Positions 14,628 to 23,084 of a stretch of DNA of 39,138 nucleotides are shown here, piece after piece; the first letter of the stretch is position 1, and each line of letters begins with the position of its first letter. Both the position numbers and the translations under genes were made by a program. This DNA comes from a virus. The DNA is taken from positions 1-39,138 of the IMG/VR virus record IMGVR_UViG_3300043468_000854; one strand, given 5' to 3'. Under the pieces are notes generated by a model. That model ran no database searches and had not been told where the DNA came from. It was given only the letters and a program-made list of their open reading frames with translations.

Positions 14628-14891
14628 ATGGCACTGAAAAGCATCACGGTGAAACGCGGACCTGCTGCGAGCGGCAAGACGTTCGGGTTTCGCATCGGAC
14701 CGAAAAAGCCGGGGAATCCATCTGCAGGCAAAATCGAGGTCGGTGAAGAACCGGTCAGGATTGACCTGCAGACCCCGCAGGCCTTGCGCATCAATCTGGA
14801 AAGCCAGGTCGGTGAATTGATTGTGAAGAAATATCTGGAGCGTGTGAGCGCCGAAGAAATGCCGGAGCAATCAGCGAGGGCCACGAAATGA
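14628..14891 (+). CDS. Small basic head-tail region protein, unknown
   Basis: 87 residues. Basic N-terminus (KSITVKRGPAASGKTFGFRIGPKKPG) is not a Walker motif in context. The C-terminus is helical (INLESQVGELIVKKYLERVSAEEMPEQ). By position it corresponds to the FI-like slot after the capsid gene. Function not recognised. Confidence 0.6.
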   Translation: MALKSITVKRGPAASGKTFGFRIGPKKPGNPSAGKIEVGEEPVRIDLQTPQALRINLESQVGELIVKKYLERVSAEEMPEQSARATK

Positions 14892-15505
14892 GCCTGCGAG
14901 ATCAGTTTGCACTGGACTGTGCAGCCATTCTGAACACCGACGAGCTGGGCGAAAACGCCACCTGGACAAAATCCAGTGGCGGCAGCCTGTCGCGGTGTGT
15001 CAGAGTGATTGAGCAGCCAGACCGGCAAACGATCCGCAGGGCGCACGTATGGACGCCTGCAGCGACAACCAGCGTATCTGTCGGCGATCTGTTTACGGTC
15101 AAGCGTGGAGCCGTTACGACGGTTTGGCGGGTGATGTTTACCGACCCGGCAGAGACGGCTTTGCAGCGGTCCTATTGCCACCTGCAGTTGAGTGAGTTTG
15201 TGACACTGAAGCAGCGACGGGCAGCCACAGGGCCGGCAAAGGCCGAGCGGCAGTTTGTTGATACCGAGGTGGCGCAGATCCGCGCGAAGTGGTTCCTGTC
15301 AAGTGCTGAGATATCCGCGACACAGTCCGGCAAACGTCGTGCAATGGCCGGGGAATACTACTGCATTCTGCAGAGCCTCAGAGACGTGAACGTGGCGGAC
15401 ACGGTCACAAATGCAGACGGGGAGAACTATCGGATTGATCGGGTCGAAAACCAGTTCAATCGGGTGGATTTGCCCTATCTGATTTGCAGCCGGTGTGACA
15501 CATGA
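14888..15505 (+). CDS. Head-tail joining (stopper-like) protein
   Basis: 205 residues. Starts SLRDQFALDCAAILNTDELGENATW, the typical opening of gpFII-like head-completion proteins (ALDLA-x-x-LNTDEFGE-x-x-x-Y). A beta-rich section follows (AATTSVSVGDLFTVKRGAVTTVWRVMFTDP). The second half (AKWFLSSAEISATQSGKRRAMAGEYYCILQSLRDVNVADTVTNADGENYRI) looks like a second domain of the same small-barrel kind, so the protein may be a duplicated stopper. It would close the portal-connector channel and form the tail docking site. ATGA overlaps at both ends. Confidence 0.62.
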   Translation: MSLRDQFALDCAAILNTDELGENATWTKSSGGSLSRCVRVIEQPDRQTIRRAHVWTPAATTSVSVGDLFTVKRGAVTTVWRVMFTDPAETALQRSYCHLQLSEFVTLKQRRAATGPAKAERQFVDTEVAQIRAKWFLSSAEISATQSGKRRAMAGEYYCILQSLRDVNVADTVTNADGENYRIDRVENQFNRVDLPYLICSRCDT

Positions 15506-15768
15506 GTGTGAGAATCAAAAAGAAGGACCGCAGGCCGGAGCTGATGCGGTCACTGGAGACAGCGACCGGCAAAAGTCTTGAGCGTGCGGCGAAGCTGTGC
15601 AGGTCCATTGCACAGCAGATGGTCAGCAGGAAATACACAGGGCCGAGTCGAGAGGAAAAGGACCGCAAGAACGCAAGGGCACGAGAAAAACGAGCGATGC
15701 TCAAAGCTGCAGCCAAAGACGCCTATCTGAAGAGGCTTTATGGGCCGACGTTCGGGGAAAAAGAGTAA
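15502..15768 (+). CDS. Small highly basic protein, unknown
   Basis: 88 residues, rich in Lys and Arg and probably helical (SLERAAKLCRSIAQQMVSRKYTG; KDRKNARAREKRAMLKAAAKDAY). Overlaps its downstream neighbour by 29 bases. The two basic proteins together occupy the gp10-like tail-completion slot, so this may be its N-terminal partner or the remnant of a split gene. Confidence 0.55.
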   Translation: MSVRIKKKDRRPELMRSLETATGKSLERAAKLCRSIAQQMVSRKYTGPSREEKDRKNARAREKRAMLKAAAKDAYLKRLYGPTFGEKE

Positions 15769-16471
15769 GTATGCAAAGTTGCGAGCCAAGGCCAACAAAG
15801 CCGTGGCGAAGCGAGTCAAGGCCGCGCGAAAACGTATTCAGCGAGTCGCACGCAAGACAGAAAAGGTTCTGGCCAGCAATACACTGGCAAGGGCTGGCAA
15901 GAAGACCGCAAAGCGGGCACGCAGAGCGGCGATAAGAGCAACAAAACGGACGGCGAAACAGACACGGCGAGCGGTCAAGCAAGCACGGAAAGCACGCAAG
16001 GCCGCTAAGCAGTTTGTGACACGGACGAAGCGGGCACTGAGGGACAGGCGGAGGCAGCAGAAGAAGGCGGCGACGCAGGCACGACGGGATCAGAGGGCGA
16101 GGGAACGAGAATTCAATCGGGTGACGTTGTCGGGTGATGCTGACACATCCGGTGCGGCGTTTGGAGACTTCAAGGAAGGCAGTGGGGCCAGCAAGCCCGG
16201 CGAGCCTCCAAAGATGCGGACAGGCAAGGGGCGAAAGTCGATCACGGCTGAACTGAGGATGAAGGGCAAGAAGCCACAGGCGAGGACATACGTTGACAAA
16301 AAGGTGGCCGGTTACATGGCCATGTGGGAGTTTCGGCAGGACGGCAAAGCACGACCATTCCTGAAGCCGGCAGTGGAAAACAATCTGAACATGTTCGGGG
16401 CTGAAATCGGGAACACGTTGAAGCAGCAACTGAGGCCACAGGCGGGCAAGAAAAAGGCGACGGTGCGATAA
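15740..16471 (+). CDS. HK97 gp10-like tail completion protein with Lys/Arg-rich N-terminus
   Basis: 243 residues. The first 125 are an extraordinary Lys/Arg/Ala repeat-like helix (for example RAGKKTAKRARRAAIRATKRTAKQTRRAVKQARKARK). The last 75 resemble gp10-type tail completion proteins: VAGYMAMWEFRQDGKARPFLKPAVENN matches the usual Y-x-x-x-x-EFG-x-x-x-x-A-x-PFLRPA motif. The family joins the tail tube to the connector. The basic arm could contact packaged DNA or RNA, or be disordered. The compositional extreme makes the arm suspect, but reading frame and overlaps are consistent. Confidence 0.62.
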   Translation: MGRRSGKKSKYAKLRAKANKAVAKRVKAARKRIQRVARKTEKVLASNTLARAGKKTAKRARRAAIRATKRTAKQTRRAVKQARKARKAAKQFVTRTKRALRDRRRQQKKAATQARRDQRAREREFNRVTLSGDADTSGAAFGDFKEGSGASKPGEPPKMRTGKGRKSITAELRMKGKKPQARTYVDKKVAGYMAMWEFRQDGKARPFLKPAVENNLNMFGAEIGNTLKQQLRPQAGKKKATVR

Positions 16472-16905
16472 TGGCAGAGACTGGCATTGATCGGGCAATA
16501 GGCGAATGGTGGGCCGCTACGGCTGCACTGTGCGACCTTGTCCCGGTTGAAAGGCTGGTTGCCAGTGTCGATCAGTACGCAGAGACACTGGAGGATGACG
16601 CGGACGACGATGGATACTTTGACGATCTGGTTGTGTTCGATGCTGTGAGTGAGCCAGCCTGGCGGACAAACAGTAGTCAGGGCTGGCGGACATCATTGAC
16701 GCTGGGTTGCATGTCGATCGATTACGACCGCAGCAAAGCCATCGCACAACAGGCCGTCACCAGTTGGCAGAATCAGGGATACACAGGCAGCGCGGTGGAG
16801 ATTGCGACCGCGAAGCCTTCCGGGCAAATGACGACAACACAGGACGACGCAACAGGCGTCTGGACGACGGCGGTTCAGTTCGATCTGATGCACGTGGGAG
16901 TGTGA
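16471..16905 (+). CDS. Tail terminator-like protein (gpU position)
   Basis: 144 residues, alpha/beta pattern: an N-terminal helix (IDRAIGEWWAATAALCDLVPVERLVAS), a central strand pair, a helix of DYDRSKAIAQQAVTSWQN and a final strand GVWTTAVQFDLMHV. Size, fold pattern and gene order (after gp10-like, before tail tube) fit the tail terminator slot. No diagnostic motif, so the name is positional. Confidence 0.5.
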   Translation: MAETGIDRAIGEWWAATAALCDLVPVERLVASVDQYAETLEDDADDDGYFDDLVVFDAVSEPAWRTNSSQGWRTSLTLGCMSIDYDRSKAIAQQAVTSWQNQGYTGSAVEIATAKPSGQMTTTQDDATGVWTTAVQFDLMHVGV

Positions 16906-16908
16906 GAC

Positions 16909-17319
16909 ATGGCTGACGTGAGTGTGACAGCGGCGAGCGTGGTGAAGACCGCTACCAGCCTGATTGGATATGGCACCGCCGGCGGGACTGTGACAGCCGG
17001 ACAGCCGGTGTATGCAGACACGACGGCCAGCAACAAACTGAAGCCATGTGATGCGGATGTCCTGGCATCATCCAAGGCCATTGGGATTGCATTGCACGGG
17101 GCAAGCGATGGGCAGCCGTTGCAATACTGCTATGGTGGAAACCTGACATTCAATTCGGCTTTCACTGTCGGTGAGGTCTATGTCTGCAGCGTGAATGCTG
17201 GAGGCATTGCACCTTATGCCGATCTGGCCACAGGCGACTTCGTCACAATCTTGGGCGTGGCCACAACCGCCACAAATCTGAAAATTGGTATTCTCTATTC
17301 CGCAACCGCAAAACCGTAA
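16909..17319 (+). CDS. Small beta-rich virion protein, decoration-type
   Basis: 136 residues of Ala/Thr/Gly-rich strands with the pattern of a DUF2190-like protein (TAGQPVYADTTASNKLKPCDADVLASSKAIGIALHGASDGQPLQYC; FTVGEVYVCSVNAGGIAPYADLATGDFVTILGVATTATNLKIGI). Similar in style to the protein at 12951. Within the tail region it may decorate the tail tube or head. No membrane segments. Confidence 0.6.
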   Translation: MADVSVTAASVVKTATSLIGYGTAGGTVTAGQPVYADTTASNKLKPCDADVLASSKAIGIALHGASDGQPLQYCYGGNLTFNSAFTVGEVYVCSVNAGGIAPYADLATGDFVTILGVATTATNLKIGILYSATAKP

Positions 17320-17334
17320 TCAGGAGCAAATACA

Positions 17335-17748
17335 ATGCCCGCAGGAACACCGTTCACCGGCAAGTCCATGACCTTCAAAACCGGCGGAACTCCGACCGAA
17401 GTTGACCACACAGGCAAGTGGGAACTGACGATCGGCGGAGCGTCTGCAAAGTACGCAACGAACAGCACAGGCGGCTGGCGCAAGACCACGGTTGGCGTGA
17501 GTGAGTGGTCCGGCACGGTTACCGTCATGTTGCACGCTGGCGGGGCGCAGCCACTGGCACGCGGTGACGAAGTGGCGGCACAGTTCCACGCAGACTCAGA
17601 CGACTACATCAGCGGCACCATCGTCATTACTGAGGTGGGGCCGATCACGTTTGACGCTGACAGTGGAGACCCGGTGGCGATTGATTACGCATTCGACGGG
17701 CAGGGCGCACCGTCGAAGTCGGGCACAGCGTTTGATATTATTGCATGA
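17335..17748 (+). CDS. Major tail tube protein
   Basis: 137 residues, TP901-1-like tail tube pattern: start MPAGTPFTGKSMTFKTGGTPTEVDHTGKWELTIGG, central TTVGVSEWSGTVTVML and C-terminal DYISGTIVITEVGPITFDADSGDPVAIDYAFDGQGA, which is the common tail-tube ending (a strand-helix-strand jelly-sandwich). Immediately precedes the frameshifted chaperones and tape measure, the position of lambda V. Confidence 0.78.
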   Translation: MPAGTPFTGKSMTFKTGGTPTEVDHTGKWELTIGGASAKYATNSTGGWRKTTVGVSEWSGTVTVMLHAGGAQPLARGDEVAAQFHADSDDYISGTIVITEVGPITFDADSGDPVAIDYAFDGQGAPSKSGTAFDIIA

Positions 17749-17771
17749 CCATTTTCTGAGGAGTAGAAACC

Positions 17772-18221
17772 GTGGCGGACGGGTTGTTCAATCTGATTGG
17801 CCGACGGGCCATCGAGCTGACAAAAGACGGGCGAGTGTATCGGCTGGCGGTTCGGACGCTGGCCGATCACGCGCTCAAAGAACAGGCCATCCTGCAGCGT
17901 ATGGGCAGCCCCTATGCAGGATTGGAGGAAATCAAAGATCCTGCACAGCGGCAAGCTGCATTCAGGATTGCAGCAGACGTGGCAGCACGTCCTTTGATTG
18001 CCACACTGCAGGACGAGGAACGGTTTGACGAATCGTTGCGCGGGATCGGGTATTCCGTTTGGCGGGCGTTGTCCGTGCATCATCCGGAGGAGTTTCCGCC
18101 TTCGCTGCCGATTGAACGCGGCATTCAGTTGGGCTGCGACTTCGTCGAGTGGTTCAACGATATCAAGGCCATCATTCACGCGCTGCACAAGGCGGAAGAA
18201 CGGCCAGAGCTGGGAAACTAA
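17772..18221 (+). CDS. Tail assembly chaperone G-like (unshifted product)
   Basis: 149 residues from GTG 17772 behind GAGGAG. No sequence hallmark, but position (between tube and tape measure), size, and the GGGAAAC slip site in its last codons identify it as the G-type chaperone. Residues 1-30 include GRRAIELTKDGRVYRLAVRTLADHALKEQ, the rest helical. G coats the tape measure while the tail is polymerised. Its stop TAA is at 18219-18221, right after the heptamer. Confidence 0.82.
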   Translation: MADGLFNLIGRRAIELTKDGRVYRLAVRTLADHALKEQAILQRMGSPYAGLEEIKDPAQRQAAFRIAADVAARPLIATLQDEERFDESLRGIGYSVWRALSVHHPEEFPPSLPIERGIQLGCDFVEWFNDIKAIIHALHKAEERPELGN

Positions 18222-18412
18222 AATCACCCGGTGGCGGGGGTGTCAATCTGCCGTCACGCAGAACCGTTCCGTGGGCCACGATTTTCCGGAACATGTCCGA
18301 GCGGTACGGATGGACGCCGGAGCAGATCGGCACACTGACGATGTACCAGGCATTGGCGTGGGCGGGAATGTGGTGCCCTGAAGACATCTGGCAGAAACAG
18401 GACGCGAAGTAA
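17772..18412 (+). CDS. Tail assembly chaperone G-T fusion via -1 frameshift
   Basis: Translation from 17772 slips back one base at 18218 and continues to 18412: 149 residues plus 64 (LKSPGGGGVNLPSRRTVPW ... YGWTPEQIGTLTMYQALAWAGMWCPEDIWQKQDAK), 213 in all. The 3' frame has no independent start with a ribosome site and contains a typical T-domain pattern (ERYGWTPEQIGTLTMYQALAW). In lambda, G-T recruits tail tube subunits to the tape measure and the G:G-T ratio is critical. The stop overlaps the tape measure start (18412). Confidence 0.85.
18212..18242 (+). other. Programmed -1 frameshift signal GGGAAAC plus stem-loop
   Basis: G_GGA_AAC at 18212-18218 is in the correct X_XXY_YYZ phase of the 17772 frame (CTG GGA AAC TAA). 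Six bases downstream CACCC (18225-18229) can pair with GGGTG (18238-18242) around an 8-base loop, the spacing usual for a stimulator. The 0-frame stop lies directly after the heptamer. Confidence 0.85.
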
Positions 18413-19902
18413 TGGCTGTGACAGTCCAGGAAGCACAGGTCATTTTTTCTGCCGACGGGATGCGGCAGGTAGACACGCAGGCGCGGCGTGCATCATCTGC
18501 AATGGACGGCATGACCGCAGCAGCGAAACGGACGGGCAGTGCCTTGTCCGGCATCCGCAGTGCATTCAGCGGCATCGGTGGAACGCTGGCGGCGTTGGGT
18601 GTAACTGCTGGCGCGGTGAAGATGGCACAACTGACGATGGACGCGGAGAAGACCGCGATATCGTTTGAGGTGCTGACGGGCAGCGCAGAGAAGGCGAAAA
18701 CTCTGCTGGATGATATGCGAAAACTGGACAAAAAAACCGTCTTCGGTCTGCAGGAGTTGTCCCAGGCTCAAAAGCTGATGATGAATTTTGGCGTGGGCAC
18801 TGAGGAAGCGTTCGGCATCCTGACAAATCTGACAGAAGTGGCACAGGGTGACGCGGAACAACTGATGCTGCTGGCGCGTGGTATGGCGCAGGTGAAGGCG
18901 GCTGGCCGGCTGATGGGGCAGGAAGCAAACCAGTTGATTAACAGCGGGTTTTCGCCGTTGTTTGAAATCAGCAAGTCCACAGGCCGGAGCATGGTGGACC
19001 TGAAGAAGGACATGGAAAACGGGTTGATTTCTTACGACATGGTGAGGCAGGCACTGGAGGGCCTGACCACGGGCGGCGGGCGATTGGCCGGAATGAACGA
19101 GCGAATTGCGCAGACAACAAGCGGGATGTTTGGCAAGCTGCAGACCAGTGTGCAGCAACTGGCCATTCAGATCGGCACGGCATTTCTGCCGATGGCGAAT
19201 CAGATGGTGTCAGCAATCCAAGGTATTGTGGAGCCGATCAATAACGCCAGTTCAGCGGCTGCTGTGTTCGCCGGGAATGCGATGGCGAAATGGACTGAGA
19301 TGAGGAACAACCTGGAGGATTTGGGGTTCGCAATCGGCTACATTTTTGGCAGCCTGAAAAATCTGGCGTCGAATGTCCTGAGCGACATTGGCAACAGTTT
19401 TTCGAATATGGCCACAATGGCCGTTGATACAGCAAAGGCGATTGCCCACAACATGAGTCCGGGCGTGTTGTTCGGTGGCGAAAAACGGATGGAGCTACCG
19501 ACGCTGCAGCAGTCCGCACTGAAAAGCAGCACGAGCGACCTGACAGGCATTCTGCCGGGACTGCAGGCCGAACTGGCATTGATCAGGCAGGGTCGCATCA
19601 CGGCAGCGCAGGAGGCCGGACGAGAGGCACAAAAGAGAAAAGACGGGCAGCAGATTGAGCGACCTCCGGCACCCGCTTTGATACCGATGGCCGAACAAAC
19701 GATGGCAGCCGCAGCGGAGCAAGTGCAGATCGAACGCGGCGGAGCCTTGCAGATGTTTCAGCGGCTGCAGGATCAACTGGCACCGAAGAAACAGGAAGAG
19801 ATGCAGAAACAGCAGATTGAACTGGCGAAGCAATCACTGGAAGTTCAGCGGGCAATCGCCACAGGAATCACGGGCCTGCCACTGGTTCCGATTTTGGGAT
19901 AA
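18412..19902 (+). CDS. Tape measure protein
   Basis: 496 residues. The N-terminal 200 residues match the tape-measure N-terminal domain pattern: LTMDAEKTAISFEVLTGSAEKAKTLLDDMRKL, then TEEAFGILTNLTEVAQGDAEQLMLLARGMAQVKAAGRLMGQEANQLINSGFSPLFEISK and GMFGKLQTSVQQLAIQIGTAF. No strongly predicted membrane segment. The rest is helical with Gln/Glu-rich repeats (residues 390-480). It sets tail length: at about 1.5 angstrom per residue this predicts a short tail near 70 nm, a rule from the family and not a measurement. Confidence 0.9.
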   Translation: MAVTVQEAQVIFSADGMRQVDTQARRASSAMDGMTAAAKRTGSALSGIRSAFSGIGGTLAALGVTAGAVKMAQLTMDAEKTAISFEVLTGSAEKAKTLLDDMRKLDKKTVFGLQELSQAQKLMMNFGVGTEEAFGILTNLTEVAQGDAEQLMLLARGMAQVKAAGRLMGQEANQLINSGFSPLFEISKSTGRSMVDLKKDMENGLISYDMVRQALEGLTTGGGRLAGMNERIAQTTSGMFGKLQTSVQQLAIQIGTAFLPMANQMVSAIQGIVEPINNASSAAAVFAGNAMAKWTEMRNNLEDLGFAIGYIFGSLKNLASNVLSDIGNSFSNMATMAVDTAKAIAHNMSPGVLFGGEKRMELPTLQQSALKSSTSDLTGILPGLQAELALIRQGRITAAQEAGREAQKRKDGQQIERPPAPALIPMAEQTMAAAAEQVQIERGGALQMFQRLQDQLAPKKQEEMQKQQIELAKQSLEVQRAIATGITGLPLVPILG

Positions 19903-19908
19903 ACGCAG

Positions 19909-20805
19909 ATGAGTTACCCGGCATTCGTCGAGCACGAAGACAGTCCGCAGGAATCCGGCGACAGGTCCGGCGAACTGTCATTCACGCGCATTTTTCTCAC
20001 GGCCTGGGATGACCGATGGACATTCATTGCAGCGCATTACAGCAGCGGCGTGTTTGGTAAACCGGCATCGTATTCGTCCTATTGGCCGACGGTGCGAGCC
20101 GACAAATTCACGATTGACAAACTGACACCAAAGCCCGTCGCCGAGTCCATCACGGACCCCAACACGCAGCAACTCAGGCATGACACGCTGGCGAAAATCA
20201 CAATCACTTACAGCCCGATGCAGATCGACGAAGAACAGCAGCAAGACCCGAACGACCCGACGCCACTACCAGCCGGCACGTGGTGCACTTACACGCAGCA
20301 GAGCAATCTGGAATTTCGGACGGTGCTGGGCAGAAGTTGCAAGTGGGAGACTGACAATAAGGCACTTCCGGCGGACGTCACTCCAGTCATACCGGAGGCA
20401 ATTAGCACGCACGAGCTGACATGGCATCAGGTTCAGACTGTCCCATGGGTTACGCTGGAGAGAATGAAGGGATGTGTCAACGACAGCAATTTTCGAATGC
20501 CGGGCAGCCCGCAGACATTCAGGCCGGAAACGCTGTTGTTCGAGGGTTTTTCAGATGAAATCACCCTCAGCACGAATGGGCAATTCAGTACACGGAAAAT
20601 CACACTGAGATTCTCTGCGAAGTCACAGAAGGCGTTGACGACATCACCCCGAGTGGCAAACGATCCGGAAGCCAATTTGGTGTACGGGTGGAACCACCAG
20701 TGGCGGGACGACACGGCAGATTATGACCGGGTGTTGTCGGCAGACTCGAATGATCCAATGTTCCAGACGTTCAATTTCAACACGTTGTGGACGGCGCAAG
20801 TATGA
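19909..20805 (+). CDS. Tail tip or distal tail structural protein
   Basis: 298 residues, beta-rich with several aromatic-rich loops (FTRIFLTAWDDRWTFIAAHYSSGVFGKPASYSSYWPTVRADKF). No recognised motif. It directly follows the tape measure, where lambda-like phages place tail-tip proteins (M, L) and other siphoviruses the distal tail protein. Carries Pro/Asp-rich linkers (DEEQQQDPNDPTPLPAG). Stop overlaps the next start as ATGA. Confidence 0.55.
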   Translation: MSYPAFVEHEDSPQESGDRSGELSFTRIFLTAWDDRWTFIAAHYSSGVFGKPASYSSYWPTVRADKFTIDKLTPKPVAESITDPNTQQLRHDTLAKITITYSPMQIDEEQQQDPNDPTPLPAGTWCTYTQQSNLEFRTVLGRSCKWETDNKALPADVTPVIPEAISTHELTWHQVQTVPWVTLERMKGCVNDSNFRMPGSPQTFRPETLLFEGFSDEITLSTNGQFSTRKITLRFSAKSQKALTTSPRVANDPEANLVYGWNHQWRDDTADYDRVLSADSNDPMFQTFNFNTLWTAQV

Positions 20806-21260
20806 CGCAGGGCGATAAACATCCGGAGAAGTTCGCCAAGGGGCAGCGGCTGACGGCTGCGGCGTTGAATTCGTTGGCGCAGTCGGTTGCGAGGATTATT
20901 GACCGGATGCAGGGAACGCAGGTCATTCAGCCTAAGCCACTGCAGGCCATTTTGGTGTCTGACCTTCTGGCGGCTGTTGATAGTCTGACAGATCCGAGCA
21001 CGGCACAGGCAAGAATCCTGGCGCGAAAAGCAAATGGGGATCTGGAAATCAGCACGCGCGAGGAAACCGTAGTCAACCGTTTCGAAAACATCTCGATTGA
21101 CGCTGACACGTACATCAAAATCGAATGGATTGATGGCGAGTGGCAACCATACGCAGCAGACTGCGGGCCGCAATCAGAGTCGTTCTCGTTTGGTTCTGCG
21201 TCTGCAGGATCTGCGAGCGACGGCGGGCCGTCTGCGTCTGCAGGCGTGGGAGGTCCGTGA
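20802..21260 (+). CDS. Tail-region protein with Ser/Ala/Gly-rich tail
   Basis: 152 residues from ATG 20802 (a longer in-frame start at 20787 is less likely because it lacks the ATGA coupling). N-terminal two thirds resemble small tail proteins (RLTAAALNSLAQSVARIIDRMQG ... DLEISTREETVVNRFENISIDADTYIKIEWIDGEWQPY). The last 30 residues are a low-complexity SASAGSAS and PSASAGVGGP stretch encoded by a duplicated TCTGCGTCTGCAGG. It may be the N-terminal part of a tail-tip assembly; unknown. Confidence 0.55.
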   Translation: MTQGDKHPEKFAKGQRLTAAALNSLAQSVARIIDRMQGTQVIQPKPLQAILVSDLLAAVDSLTDPSTAQARILARKANGDLEISTREETVVNRFENISIDADTYIKIEWIDGEWQPYAADCGPQSESFSFGSASAGSASDGGPSASAGVGGP

Positions 21261-21261
21261 G

Positions 21262-21996
21262 ATGCTGATTGGGTGCGGGTGTCAGTGCACGGACCAGGTC
21301 AGCGAATCCATTGTGGCGTCAGAGCCTTCGGTGGATACGCCGTCGAGTCTGGCACAGTCAAACAGTTCGGCATCGGTGGACGTGCCACCGCAGTATTGCG
21401 GGGCGTGTATCAATTTCCCGACGCGGTGGCGCGTGAACATTCCGCATTCGCTGTTCACGTTCAACAGCAACATCGTACCGCCACCGCTGGGCTATCCGTC
21501 ATTTCGCAATTGTACGCTGACCAGTCCGGGCAAAGGCTATCTGCTGACGGCTTACACAGGGCCTGTAGTTCGCAATGTGGTCAACGCCATTCATTGCCAG
21601 AGCTGGGCAAGCGCGGAAAAGCGAATCAACGTCAGCGCGTACAACTGCGATCTGGCAGCACCGTGCGCGAACGACCCGCTTAACAGGCCGCGAGTGCAAC
21701 TGGAGGCGTGGAGCATAGACGACGGCCAGCCAGGGTTCACAACGTTTTTTGCGCTATACTATGCATGGTCGTATTGCGTCAGTGCACCGGGTTCAACAAT
21801 CACTCAGCACAATTATTTTGCCTACCGCTGGAGTTGGTTGGTGCATCGCGACACGCCACCGCTGTACGTTTCATGCGTCAGACGGTTTTTCGCAGGCGAC
21901 ACCGTAGCGCAAACCAACTGGCCTAATCTGTTTTGGGATATGCCGTATCTGTTCGCGTCACCGCCACCGCCTACGCTGGAGGTGATTCCCGCATGA
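21262..21996 (+). CDS. Cys-containing tail-region protein, unknown
   Basis: 244 residues starting MLIGCGCQCTDQVS, with a second cysteine cluster YCGACINFP. The remainder is aromatic and Thr/Ser-rich (FALYYAWSYCVSAPGSTITQHNYFAYRWSWLVHRD). Proline-rich C-terminus. The two CxC/CxxC clusters could bind a metal at the tail tip, as iron-sulfur or zinc clusters do in some tail-tip proteins such as lambda gpL, by analogy only. One base separates it from the upstream stop. Confidence 0.55.
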   Translation: MLIGCGCQCTDQVSESIVASEPSVDTPSSLAQSNSSASVDVPPQYCGACINFPTRWRVNIPHSLFTFNSNIVPPPLGYPSFRNCTLTSPGKGYLLTAYTGPVVRNVVNAIHCQSWASAEKRINVSAYNCDLAAPCANDPLNRPRVQLEAWSIDDGQPGFTTFFALYYAWSYCVSAPGSTITQHNYFAYRWSWLVHRDTPPLYVSCVRRFFAGDTVAQTNWPNLFWDMPYLFASPPPPTLEVIPA

Positions 21997-23048
21997 GCCG
22001 GTGCAGGTGGCAAGGGCAGACGGTCGGCGATTTTATTGAGTGTGGCAACAGTCAGGACATGCTGCACAATGGACGGCTGCCGGTTTTGTTCTGTGCGACT
22101 GAATGCCCGTATCGACAGAACGCGGATTACCTGAGCGATTCGGCACGACTGGCTGCGGCGACATCTCAACCCTACCGCCCTGCCCCGCGTTCCTGCGGCA
22201 CCTGCGGCACCGTCAAACGCCGAACATCAGCGACCCAGTTCGTTTGGCCGTACTGGCACGGTGGCGCTTCCGGCGACGAACTACGCTGGAGCGTGCGCAG
22301 CGTGGAGCGATTCTTTGACGGGCCCGTGAAAACCACAATCGTCGGAGATCGTCCCCCGTGGTATCGTGGTCACGTCATTGACCAGCCACGAATCGGGCCG
22401 TGCGCGAATAGGGGATTCCGCGACATGCTGGCGAAGATGCGGACCATGTCCAGCCACCCCGAGATTGATCCGGAATTCGTCTGGATGATGGATGACGTGT
22501 ACTTGCTCCAGACGACTTCATGGGATGACCTGGACACACCGCGAGCGTACCCATGGACGCGCGACAATTCGAACCAATGGCAGCGCAGGAAGTGGCAGTC
22601 GATGGAAGTACTGCGGGCGAAGGGCAGGCCACAGCACGACTACGCAACACACCTTCCGCATACGGTCGAGCGGGCGAAGCTGGCGGCGTTGTTCACTGAG
22701 TTCGATTTGGACAATCAGACGTTGCTGTGGGAAGTTTTGTACGGCAATTCCTATCGCGGCAGACCATACGGGACGCGCGGGTTTTTTGCCCGCATTCAGC
22801 AGCGTTACAGCGTGGAGGAACTGACCAGACTGACGGCAGGTTGCCACGTCCTGAATCATTTGCAGCAATGCTGGACGCCGGAAATGCGGCAGTTTCTCGC
22901 CGGGCTTCTGCCCGATCCGGCGTCCAGCGAAACGACAGACAGCGGGTTTGTGCCAGCCTTTCGCAAGGTCGGCAGACCGCAGCGCAAGCCGGTGAAACGC
23001 AGGCATCCGTCAACGTGGAAGTGCAATCAGCCGCAGCCGGTCGAGTGA
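21993..23048 (+). CDS. Stealth-like sugar (phospho)transferase with Cys-rich N-terminus
   Basis: 351 residues from ATG 21993 (ATGA overlap). Residues 1-72 contain several cysteines (CRWQ, FIECGN, FCATECPY, CGTCG), a possible zinc module. Residues 95-225 follow the Stealth/nucleotide-sugar transferase layout: LRWSVRSVERFFDGPVKTTIVGDRPPWY, a mid-domain asparagine, FVWMMDDVYLL at 162-172 (metal-binding DD) and the His-rich QHDYATHLPHTVERA. The family moves hexose phosphates onto capsules or glycans. As the last gene of the tail module it may glycosylate a virion protein or alter host surface sugar; both are inference. Confidence 0.62.
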   Translation: MSRCRWQGQTVGDFIECGNSQDMLHNGRLPVLFCATECPYRQNADYLSDSARLAAATSQPYRPAPRSCGTCGTVKRRTSATQFVWPYWHGGASGDELRWSVRSVERFFDGPVKTTIVGDRPPWYRGHVIDQPRIGPCANRGFRDMLAKMRTMSSHPEIDPEFVWMMDDVYLLQTTSWDDLDTPRAYPWTRDNSNQWQRRKWQSMEVLRAKGRPQHDYATHLPHTVERAKLAALFTEFDLDNQTLLWEVLYGNSYRGRPYGTRGFFARIQQRYSVEELTRLTAGCHVLNHLQQCWTPEMRQFLAGLLPDPASSETTDSGFVPAFRKVGRPQRKPVKRRHPSTWKCNQPQPVE

Positions 23049-23084
23049 GTTTCCAAAAATCTTTCGAGATTCTGCTGAAGACCG

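Noticed and set aside
13684-14634. 316-residue minus-strand open frame
   Set aside because: Complete overlap with the Mu gpT-type capsid gene, recognised by motifs; minus-frame translation has no family pattern.
14628-14700. Walker A motif in the small protein (GPAASGKT)
   Set aside because: The full protein is only 87 residues with no Walker B or ATPase core, so the match is chance.
15740-16115. Histone H1-like protein from the Lys/Ala-rich arm
   Set aside because: The composition resembles H1 or DNA-binding tails, but the same frame continues into a gp10-like tail domain with the EFRQDGKARPFLKPA motif.
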